A DNA stretch of 6,622 nucleotides from Mariprofundaceae bacterium (GTDB taxonomy: Bacteria; Pseudomonadota; Zetaproteobacteria; Mariprofundales; Mariprofundaceae). This document shows positions 1 through 6,048 of the stretch, one piece after another (the first letter of the stretch is position 1; each line of letters starts with the position of its first letter). A program made the position numbers and the translations under genes. The stretch lies in NCBI GenBank assembly GCA_030950975.1, contig JAUZQL010000240.1:1-6622 (forward strand), in the 5' to 3' direction. Under the pieces are notes generated by a model that saw only the letters and a list, made by a program, of their open reading frames with translations, searched no databases and was not told the DNA's origin.

Positions 1-725
1 CCAACATCTTCAGGGTCGGCATAAAAAGCACCTGCTTGATGTGGGTTTTCACCATAACGCAAAGTATCGGCTGTTTTAATGAATTGACGGGTAAAAACAT
101 CGGGAAAGACACGTTTGCTACCGTCTTCATTTAAGGCTGAAAAATGATTGGCAATTGCGCCATCATACGCAGCAGTATGGGCAAAGGCTTTAACGGCTAA
201 AGCACGACGTTTATTTTCATCCAAGCTTCCATCATCAATGCTTGCCAAGATGCTGTCATAATCACTGGGATCGACCACAATGGTGACGAATTTATGATTT
301 TTCGCTGAAGCGCGAACCATGCAAGGCCCACCAATATCAATATTTTCAATGGCATCTTCAATACTACAGTCTTTTTTGGCGACGGCTTCACGGAAGGGGT
401 AAAGATTGACACAAACCAAATCAATACGATCAATGCCGTGTTCTTGCATGGATGCCAAATCACCATCATTGTCTCGGCGTGCCAAGATACCACCATGAAC
501 TTTAGGGTTGAGTGTTTTGACCCGACCATCCATCATTTCAGGAAAGCCTGTGTAATCAGAGACATCACGCACTGGGATATTGGCTTCACGCAAGAGTTTT
601 GCAGTACCTCCTGTAGAAAGAAGGTCAACGCCACGCTCGCTTAAAGCGCGGGCGAAATCGACGATACCAGCTTTGTCCGACACGCTAAGTAAGGCGCGGA
701 CGATATGTGGATGAGATGAGGACAT
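1..725 (-). CDS. purH: Bifunctional AICAR transformylase / IMP cyclohydrolase, N-terminal part (partial)
   Basis: PurH performs the last two steps of de novo purine synthesis in the cytoplasm: formylation of AICAR using 10-formyl-tetrahydrofolate, then ring closure to IMP. The 241 codons visible here cover the whole IMP cyclohydrolase (MGS-like) domain and the start of the transformylase domain; about half of the usual 510-530 residues is missing beyond the left edge. Visible signatures are STGGTA (residues 37-42), GRVKTLNPKVHGG (67-79), NLYPF (107-111), DIGGP (130-134) and AKNH (141-144). K70, Y109, D130 and K142 align with the cyclohydrolase active-site residues known from ATIC. LRYGENPHQ (222-230) opens the transformylase region. 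The ATG at 725-723 is chosen because GGAG (complement of 737-740) lies about 11 nt upstream and the protein start fits the family. It is transcribed divergently from the CBS-protein operon. Small oddity: N73 where TLHP is more usual. Confidence 0.97.
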   Translation of the reverse strand, partial: MSSSHPHIVRALLSVSDKAGIVDFARALSERGVDLLSTGGTAKLLREANIPVRDVSDYTGFPEMMDGRVKTLNPKVHGGILARRDNDGDLASMQEHGIDRIDLVCVNLYPFREAVAKKDCSIEDAIENIDIGGPCMVRASAKNHKFVTIVVDPSDYDSILASIDDGSLDENKRRALAVKAFAHTAAYDGAIANHFSALNEDGSKRVFPDVFTRQFIKTADTLRYGENPHQAGAFYADPEDV

Positions 726-731
726 AAGAGA

Positions 732-775
732 GTAAGCTCCAATATTTGCAATTTAAAAAAGGTTGCAGAGCTTAC
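732..775. repeat. Inverted repeat with 8-bp perfect arms in the purH leader/spacer
   Basis: The arms are GTAAGCTC at 732-739 and GAGCTTAC at 768-775, separated by 28 bp. A nested pair, TGCAA at 747-751 and TTGCA at 763-767, can pair inside them, leaving a 7-nt bulge on one side. Read as purH RNA, the arm nearest the start codon includes GAG of the GGAG Shine-Dalgarno sequence, so folding would hide the ribosome binding site. It could equally be a DNA-binding site for a dimeric repressor, since the best-looking purH promoter would overlap it. Both roles are inference; the repeat itself is directly visible. Confidence 0.55.
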
Positions 776-800
776 GCAACATCTTTACGTGCGCAACTTC

Positions 801-805
801 GAGGA
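801..805 (+). promoter_or_regulatory. Ribosome binding site deciding the start of the CBS protein
   Basis: GAGGA, with 8 nt before the ATG at 814, favours that start. The in-frame upstream TTG at 763 has AAGG directly abutting it with no spacing, lies inside the inverted repeat, and would add 17 residues that do not resemble a CBS domain. Confidence 0.7.
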
Positions 806-813
806 AACTGGAT

Positions 814-1836
814 ATGGATGCCAACACTGTTACAACCATCACCCCTTTACACATTGCCTTTCAAAATGGTGGAAATCATGTCCGTGCTGTCCTTGATGAT
901 GATAAAGTCGTGGGTATGTTATTGATGCGTCACATCTTGGAACAAGCTGCATCAGGGCATGATATACACAGATTAGCTGCACGAGATGTCATGGAAACAA
1001 ATGTCATTTCCCTGATTCAATCCAGCAATGGCTTGCATATTGCACGGTTATTTTTTCAACACCGCATGAAATCATTGGTCATCATTGATCAAGATGGTGC
1101 TTTTGTACGCCATATGAATGCTCAGGAAGCGATTGCAAATTTACCCAGTAGTTTATTGGGATTTTTCCAACCTGTTCAAAATATCATGGTACCATCGCCT
1201 AAAACAACTGTTGCCGATGCGAAATTGTCGGATGTATTGGAAATATGGTTGCTCACGCCCGTAAGTTGTTTAATTGTCTGTGATGACATGGGACAAGCTC
1301 AAGGCATGTTAAGTGAATCGGATGTGTTGCAATGGGTCTTAAAGGGTCATGCGGACGCTAAAGTAAACGATTATATGAACAGCCCCGTGATTACAATGTC
1401 TGAAAATGCGAGTGTTAGGCAGGTTTGGGATACCATGCAAGCCAGTCATGTAAGTAAGATGGCGATTGTAAATCAACAAGGTTTACTTTCTGGCTTAGTC
1501 ACGGCAACTGATGTTTTGGTTGCTTTATGCGCAAGTCAGTTGGATACCTATGCACAATATCATTGCCCTGATGATGTGGATATTATGTTGGAATGGTCTA
1601 AAAACGGCATGGTGATGGCTGTGAAAGACAGTATTGTGCAACGTTTTGGTTTTGATAGTGATGAGTTGGTGGGTTTACATTGGCAAGAAGGTTGTGATGA
1701 AGCCACAATAGCTAAATTATTAAGCTTAAAACGCAATGAAAGTATCGATATTTTATGGGAATTGGATGGTGCAGCGTTGCCTTTTATGGCAAGCCGTGAT
1801 GCGGAACAAGCCATTATGTATTGGAGATTAAAATGA
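814..1836 (+). CDS. Four-CBS-domain protein with C-terminal PAS-like region
   Basis: The 340-residue product has no signal peptide or membrane segment, so it is probably a cytoplasmic sensor or regulatory protein. Four CBS-type repeats can be followed: about 1-50, 56-110, 120-178 and 182-240. The repeats at 56 and 182 begin with the typical V/D-x-M pattern (DVM at 58-60, DYM at 186-188). The third and fourth end with SESD (167-170) and TATD (230-233), matching the S/T-x-x-D ribose-contact motif of adenine-nucleotide-binding CBS pairs; the first two lack it. Residues about 255-340 resemble a short PAS fold, the best cue being RFGFDSDELVGLHW (277-290). No enzymatic or DNA-binding output domain is present. 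Its stop overlaps the next start in ATGA, so it is translationally coupled to the secreted peptidase pair. The CBS assignment is firm; the PAS call and any role in controlling the peptidases are inference. Confidence 0.85.
   Translation: MDANTVTTITPLHIAFQNGGNHVRAVLDDDKVVGMLLMRHILEQAASGHDIHRLAARDVMETNVISLIQSSNGLHIARLFFQHRMKSLVIIDQDGAFVRHMNAQEAIANLPSSLLGFFQPVQNIMVPSPKTTVADAKLSDVLEIWLLTPVSCLIVCDDMGQAQGMLSESDVLQWVLKGHADAKVNDYMNSPVITMSENASVRQVWDTMQASHVSKMAIVNQQGLLSGLVTATDVLVALCASQLDTYAQYHCPDDVDIMLEWSKNGMVMAVKDSIVQRFGFDSDELVGLHWQEGCDEATIAKLLSLKRNESIDILWELDGAALPFMASRDAEQAIMYWRLK
1822..1825 (+). promoter_or_regulatory. Ribosome binding site deciding the start of the first M16 protein
   Basis: GGAG sits 7 nt before the ATG at 1833 and lies inside the end of the CBS gene. 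It rules out the TTG at 1821, which overlaps this site. Further in-frame ATGs follow at 1836 and 1839; the first is best placed. Confidence 0.7.
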
Positions 1837-3182
1837 TGATGAGAAGCTATCCATTGAAAACAATCTTAGGTTTAACACTGTTATGCGTATCTTGGATGAC
1901 GATAGCGCAAGCCAATACCATTCAAGAAACAGGTTTTGATAATGGGACTCACTTGGTGGTGGAAGAAGATCATTCAGCACCTGTTGCCATGGTTCAAATT
2001 TGGTTGAAAGTCGGTGGGCGTGATGAAATACCTGGGAAAACTGGCTTAGCCCATGTCTTTGAACATATGATGTTTAAAGGCTCTGATGGATTAAAACCAG
2101 GGCAATACTCTAAGATGATTGCAGCGATGGGCGGCAGAGATAATGCCTTTACCAGCCATGATTTTACCGCTTATTTTGAAACCGTCCCCACAGCCAACGT
2201 GGATCAGGTGTTGGGTATGGAAGCTGAACGGTTTGCGCATTTAAGTTTGGGCAAACAAGAATTTTCCAAAGAAATTCGTGTGATTATGGAAGAACGTCGC
2301 ATGCGTACCGATGATGATCCAAACTCACATATGTTTGAAGAGTTATCGGCGGCGGCTTTGCGCTTACATCCTTATCGCAACCCAGTGATTGGTTGGATGC
2401 AAGATTTACAGCGTTTGAACATTGAAGATGTCCGTGACTTTTACAAAAAACATTATGTTGCACGCAATGTTACCGTTGTGGTGGTGGGAGATGTTGATTT
2501 TAAGCATGTGAAACAAATCGTGCGCAAAACATTTGGTGCTATGCCTAATGTACACGTTCCACCTCGATTTAATCCTAAAGAGCCTGAACCATTGGGGGCG
2601 AAACGGGTCAATGTACATTTGCCTGCCAAAGCTCCGATTGTAGCCATCACCTTACCTGTTCCTGTTTGGGAACCCGGTAACAATGATCAACAAGCTGCGG
2701 CATTGGCTGTCGCCACTTATATATTGGCAGGTGGTCGAACAGCATTATTAAACCAACGAGTGGTAGATGAGCAACGCAAAGCGTTTTCAGTCGATGCAGG
2801 TTATGACCCTTTTGGTATGGGTTTGGATTTGTGGTATGCCTACGGCATGTTGGGGGCGAAACAATCCACCGATGATTTTGAACATGCGGTGTGGGCAGTT
2901 ATCAAAGATATGGGGAATAAACCTGTATCCGAACGTCAATTACAAACAGCCAAACGCAATATAGTGGCAAGCCAAGTATTTGCTCAAGACTCCTTATATT
3001 TACGCGCTAAATTGATAGGACGTTTGGAAACAGTAGGCATTGGAGCTAAGCATATAGATGATTGGATTCAAGCTATTCAAGCCGTTACCGCCGATGATGT
3101 ACAACAGGTGGTCAAACAATTTTTACGCCCTGAAAGAGCAACCACAGGGGTGCTTATTCCTACATCAAAGGTGAAATCATGA
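1833..3182 (+). CDS. Secreted M16 family zinc metallopeptidase (catalytic subunit)
   Basis: This 449-residue protein is an inverted-zincin peptidase of the M16B (processing-peptidase-like) type, about the standard length. Residues 1-27 form a signal peptide: a basic start, a hydrophobic core, and AQA at 25-27 before the mature N-terminus, so it is expected in the periplasm. The zinc motif HVFEH is at 74-78, with E77 as the general base; E154 in an EERR context lies 75 residues later and fits the third zinc ligand. In the C-terminal half the Arg/Tyr pair used by M16 enzymes is not conserved: by alignment to the next protein these positions are V311 and F318. Activity therefore probably needs the downstream partner to supply them. 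The start is chosen from GGAG 7 nt upstream; the gene overlaps the preceding stop by ATGA and its own stop overlaps the next start the same way. The substrate is unknown. Processing or degradation of periplasmic peptides is an inference from the family. Confidence 0.93.
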   Translation: MMMRSYPLKTILGLTLLCVSWMTIAQANTIQETGFDNGTHLVVEEDHSAPVAMVQIWLKVGGRDEIPGKTGLAHVFEHMMFKGSDGLKPGQYSKMIAAMGGRDNAFTSHDFTAYFETVPTANVDQVLGMEAERFAHLSLGKQEFSKEIRVIMEERRMRTDDDPNSHMFEELSAAALRLHPYRNPVIGWMQDLQRLNIEDVRDFYKKHYVARNVTVVVVGDVDFKHVKQIVRKTFGAMPNVHVPPRFNPKEPEPLGAKRVNVHLPAKAPIVAITLPVPVWEPGNNDQQAAALAVATYILAGGRTALLNQRVVDEQRKAFSVDAGYDPFGMGLDLWYAYGMLGAKQSTDDFEHAVWAVIKDMGNKPVSERQLQTAKRNIVASQVFAQDSLYLRAKLIGRLETVGIGAKHIDDWIQAIQAVTADDVQQVVKQFLRPERATTGVLIPTSKVKS

Positions 3183-4480
3183 TACGTTTAATCGCATTAT
3201 TTTGGCTGACTTTAACCATACAAACTGCTCAAGCTGTGCCTATCATACAAAGTGCGACCTTGGACAATGGTTTGCGCATATTACTCATTGAAGCCCATAA
3301 TGTTCCGATGGTTGCCATGCAATTAAGCTTACCTGCGGGCAGTCGCTTTGATGCTCATGGTAAAGCAGGAAGTGCTGCGCTGCTTGCCGCCATGTTAAGT
3401 GATCATACCGCCAAACATGATCAAAAAGCATGGGCAGACTGGTTGGATTTTGAGGCTTTGCATTTGGGTGCAAGCGCATCACGTGATACTTTGAATATGT
3501 CATTGACAGTGGTGAAAGCATCCTTGCCTGAAGGTTTGGATGCTTTGAGCGAAGCTTTATTGCAACCGGGGTGGAATCAACAACGTTTTAACCTCTTGCA
3601 AGAAGACAGCATTGCTTCGGCAGTGAAATCACAAGAGTTACCGAATGTGTTGGCAGCGCAAACCACGGCAGCGTTGTTGTATGGTGAAGCAGCTTATGGA
3701 CATGTCAGTAGCGGCACAGCCGAAAGTTTAAAGAACATTCGTTTACACGATTTGAAAGCTTTGTACCAAGCACAAGTCAAACCCCATGATGCTGTATTGG
3801 CAGTCAGTGGTGATATTCGCATGAATGAATTATTGCCGATGTTGAATCAACGTTTATCGACATGGCAAGGCAAACCAAAACAGGGCGCACTATCTGTACC
3901 TAAGGTATCAGCTAAACCCGTGCAAACAAAACAGGTTGTTTTGCCGACTTCACAAGCTTTGGTACAATTTTCACGTTTAGGCATTGCTCGCAGTGATCAA
4001 AACTTTTTTCCTTTGTTTGTCATGAATCATTATTTAGGTAGTGGTGGATTTGCATCTAAATTGATGGAAGAAGTGCGTGAAAAACGTGGTTTGGTTTATG
4101 GCGTGTATTCCTATTTTATCCCCTTAGCAGGGAAAGGTCCTTTTGTAATCACCTTGCAAACACGAGCATCTCAAGCCAAACAAGCGGCAAAGGTTGTTCA
4201 TGATGTCATGAAATCAATGGCAGCAGGTGATATTGAAAGCAAACGTTTGCAAGCCACAAAAGATAATCTGATAGGCGGATTCGCTCAGCGCATGGATTCA
4301 AATCGCGAACGTGTGGGTTTGATGGCGATGATTGGTTTTTATCATATGCCCTTGGATTATTTGCAACGCTGGACGGAAAATGTCAATTCCGTCACGGTTG
4401 CCGATGTGAAAAAAATGGCCAAATATTATTTGCAGCCGAGCGACTGGAACTTGATTCAAGTCGGTCCTGTAGAGGAGTAA
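3179..4480 (+). CDS. Secreted M16 family protein lacking the zinc site (partner subunit)
   Basis: The 433-residue product is the second half of an M16B pair. Residues 1-19 form a short signal peptide ending in AQA, so it should be periplasmic. The place of HxxEH is taken by ALLAA at 67-71 (all three zinc-motif residues are alanine) in an otherwise alignable GSAALLAAML stretch, so it cannot bind catalytic zinc. The C-terminal half keeps a classic segment, GSGGFASKLMEEVREKRG (287-304) followed by LVYG, with R300 and Y307 at the positions that contact substrate in M16 enzymes. This matches the known arrangement of one zinc subunit plus one zinc-less subunit forming the closed chamber. AAGG ends 7 nt before the ATG, and the start overlaps the upstream stop by ATGA, which supports equal, coupled production of both chains. 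The next gene starts 6 nt after its stop. Confidence 0.93.
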   Translation: MIRLIALFWLTLTIQTAQAVPIIQSATLDNGLRILLIEAHNVPMVAMQLSLPAGSRFDAHGKAGSAALLAAMLSDHTAKHDQKAWADWLDFEALHLGASASRDTLNMSLTVVKASLPEGLDALSEALLQPGWNQQRFNLLQEDSIASAVKSQELPNVLAAQTTAALLYGEAAYGHVSSGTAESLKNIRLHDLKALYQAQVKPHDAVLAVSGDIRMNELLPMLNQRLSTWQGKPKQGALSVPKVSAKPVQTKQVVLPTSQALVQFSRLGIARSDQNFFPLFVMNHYLGSGGFASKLMEEVREKRGLVYGVYSYFIPLAGKGPFVITLQTRASQAKQAAKVVHDVMKSMAAGDIESKRLQATKDNLIGGFAQRMDSNRERVGLMAMIGFYHMPLDYLQRWTENVNSVTVADVKKMAKYYLQPSDWNLIQVGPVEE

Positions 4481-4486
4481 GAGAAT

Positions 4487-5329
4487 ATGAAAACAGTACT
4501 TGTTGTTGAAGATTCAGACACCAGTCGGGATATCACTTGTCACTTTTTGCAGCAAGGTGGCTTTCGCGTATTGGAAGCAGAAGATGGTACTGATGCACTC
4601 AATATTTTGAAGGCTCGCCATGTTGATTTGATTCTTACGGACATCATGATGCCCAACATGGATGGATGGGGGCTTTATCGTGCTGTGCGCAGTGATAAAC
4701 GCTATAATTTAACGCCATTTGTGTTTTTAAGTGTATTAGATGAACTCGATGACCAAATTAAAGGGCTAACCTTGGGTGTCGATGACTACATCACCAAACC
4801 TGTCACACCGCCGCAATTAATTGCACGTGTGAATACGGGTTTGATGCGCAGTGAACGTTTAGCCAAGTATTTTTATCGTAACCCTGTGACTGATTTATCG
4901 ACCCCACGTTATTTTCGTGAACGGTTGACTCAAGAAGTTGCTCGCTCTAAATCCTCTGGTCATGATTTAAGCCTAGCAGTGTTTGGTATTGGTAACTATG
5001 TTGATTTGGTGCGTGCGCACGCAGACTGGTTTGCGGAAAGCGCTGCTCGCCTATCTGGACAAGCTTTACACAAACAATGTCGTAGTTTTGATATTATTGC
5101 GGATATGGGTGATGGACGTTTTGGTGTGTTATTACCAAATGCGCCTATCGATCAGGCCAAAGCATGGGCTGATCATGTCGCAGCAAGTTGGAATGTGTCC
5201 TTAATTTGGCCTGAAACACAGCAACAAGAATCAGTAGATATTGGTTATCAATGTTTATTATTATCTGAATCAGATGATGCTAATGCAGCATTTGAAAAAC
5301 TTTTGGCATCCTTTGATCGTAAATGGTGA
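4487..5329 (+). CDS. Response regulator with degenerate GGDEF output domain
   Basis: This 280-residue cytoplasmic protein starts with a complete receiver domain (about 1-120): acidic residues E8 and D9, phospho-acceptor D52 in TDIMMP, switch residue S82, and K104 followed by P105. A helical linker leads to a GGDEF-family domain (about 130-280), recognised by NPVTDLSTPRYFRERL at 132-147, which parallels the DPLTGLPNRRYF opening of diguanylate cyclases, and by the segment ending in LLP after the signature. The signature itself is GDGRF at 208-212 in place of GGDEF, and the metal-binding D-x-D-x-F-K region reads FGIGNY, so c-di-GMP synthesis is very unlikely. It may act as a binding or protein-interaction module. 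The ATG is preceded by GAGGAG at 4472-4477, which overlaps the end of the M16 gene. It lies between the peptidase pair and rsmD; no histidine kinase is nearby, so its input is unknown. Confidence 0.9.
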   Translation: MKTVLVVEDSDTSRDITCHFLQQGGFRVLEAEDGTDALNILKARHVDLILTDIMMPNMDGWGLYRAVRSDKRYNLTPFVFLSVLDELDDQIKGLTLGVDDYITKPVTPPQLIARVNTGLMRSERLAKYFYRNPVTDLSTPRYFRERLTQEVARSKSSGHDLSLAVFGIGNYVDLVRAHADWFAESAARLSGQALHKQCRSFDIIADMGDGRFGVLLPNAPIDQAKAWADHVAASWNVSLIWPETQQQESVDIGYQCLLLSESDDANAAFEKLLASFDRKW

Positions 5330-5340
5330 TGGATTGATTG

Positions 5341-5892
5341 ATGCGCATTACGGGTGGAGACCTTCGTGGTCGGAAAATAAAAGTCCCTAAGATTGAGGGC
5401 GTTCGACCGACATCATCTAGGGTGCGTGAAGCATTGTTCAATATCATGGGAGATATAGAAGGTCAACGGGGTTTAGATTTATTTTCAGGCTCGGGGATTG
5501 TGGCTGTTGAAGCCTTGTCTCGCGGAGCTAAATCCATGGTTTCTATCGAATCAAGTGGCAAGGTTTGTCGCCACTTGAATGATGTGGCAGCGCAATTCAA
5601 ACTACTCAAACAGTGGCATATTCAACATCAAGAGCTTCCTAATGGGCTTGATGCTTGGCAAGGTCAATCGTTTGATTTTGTATTTGCCGACCCACCTTAT
5701 CGTCAACATTTTCCAGAAAAAATATGTTCATGGTTAGCCATTCATCACATTGAAACACCGCTGTTGATTTTGGAAGAATCGAGCCAAGAAAGCATGCAAA
5801 TTCCTCCCGAATGGGAAGTAAGCACACGAAAATATGGAAACACCTGCTTGAATTTTTGTCATGCTATCCAAGCAAACACACCATCACGTTAA
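5341..5892 (+). CDS. rsmD: 16S rRNA (guanine(966)-N(2))-methyltransferase
   Basis: RsmD transfers a methyl group from S-adenosylmethionine to N2 of G966 of 16S rRNA during small-subunit assembly. The 183 residues are near the usual length. The start MRITGGDLRGRK matches the family opening, and RPTSSRVREALFNI (22-35) is the typical segment after it. The SAM-binding motif I is LDLFSGSG (45-52), E70 closes strand 2, and the catalytic motif is DPPY at 117-120. The C-terminal RKYGNTCLNF is also typical. The ATG at 5341 is preferred to the TTG at 5338 because the family protein begins MRI. The Shine-Dalgarno is weak (GGA at 5331-5333), so translation may depend on coupling to the response regulator, whose stop lies 11 nt upstream. 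In many Proteobacteria rsmD is followed by coaD; here it is not. Confidence 0.95.
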   Translation: MRITGGDLRGRKIKVPKIEGVRPTSSRVREALFNIMGDIEGQRGLDLFSGSGIVAVEALSRGAKSMVSIESSGKVCRHLNDVAAQFKLLKQWHIQHQELPNGLDAWQGQSFDFVFADPPYRQHFPEKICSWLAIHHIETPLLILEESSQESMQIPPEWEVSTRKYGNTCLNFCHAIQANTPSR

Positions 5893-6048
5893 ATAACTAA
5901 TTTTACGTACGCCATCATTCTCAAGTGCTTGTATTGTTGATTGAGATGAAACAACTCACCACAGATTTTTTTTGTAGAAATTGAAAGCAATGGATGATGC
6001 TTCGATTGTTTATCAACCTGCGTAACATCAGTTAAGGATTTAGACTTT
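5893..6048. other. Intergenic gap after rsmD, possible operon boundary
   Basis: This 156-bp spacer holds no convincing gene. An imperfect stem can be drawn between TCA-T-TCTCAA (5915-5924) and TTGAGATGA (5941-5949) with a 16-nt loop, and a run of eight T lies at 5966-5973, but the two are 16 bases apart and the stem is AT-rich, so a standard intrinsic terminator is not shown. A new promoter for the downstream gene could lie here; no good -10/-35 pair was seen. Confidence 0.3.

Larger units (their letters stand above)
726..813. promoter_or_regulatory. Divergent intergenic region between purH and the CBS-protein operon
   Basis: This 88-bp spacer must hold the purH promoter on the minus strand and probably the operon promoter on the plus strand. 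The best minus-strand candidate is TTGCGT (complement of 774-779), a 17-bp spacer, and TAAATT (complement of 751-756); these match the sigma-70 consensus at 3 and 4 of 6 positions, so the assignment is weak. No good plus-strand -10/-35 pair was found by eye. The region also contains an inverted repeat, described separately, and an AT-rich core around 751-760. Confidence 0.45.

Noticed and set aside
505..507. PurH residue N73 where TLHP is more usual
   Set aside because: The mapped catalytic residues K70, Y109, D130 and K142 are all present; a single neighbouring substitution may be ordinary family variation.
197..529. 110-codon minus-strand open frame inside purH
   Set aside because: It is out of frame with purH, whose conserved motifs run through the whole interval, so it is a shadow.
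774..790. PurR-like box near purH (ACGCAA and TTACGT half-sites)
   Set aside because: The half-sites resemble the PurR consensus, but they are separated by 5 bp instead of 4 and the centre does not match, so an operator call is not supported.
763..813. Longer CBS protein starting at TTG 763
   Set aside because: There is no spaced Shine-Dalgarno sequence, the added residues do not look like part of a CBS domain, and ATG 814 has GAGGA at good spacing.
2406..2683. Minus-strand open frames of 70 and 76 codons inside the first M16 gene
   Set aside because: The plus-strand M16 reading frame is clearly the coding one; the opposite frames have no supporting start signals or recognisable domains.
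5915..5973. Intrinsic terminator after rsmD (imperfect stem plus eight T)
   Set aside because: The stem is AT-rich and bulged with a 16-nt loop, and the T run lies 16 bases past it; no stronger stem abuts the T run.
5990..6035. Tiny leader ORFs of 11 and 13 codons before the membrane protein gene
   Set aside because: They have no clear ribosome binding site and no recognisable attenuation structure; ORFs this short are expected by chance.
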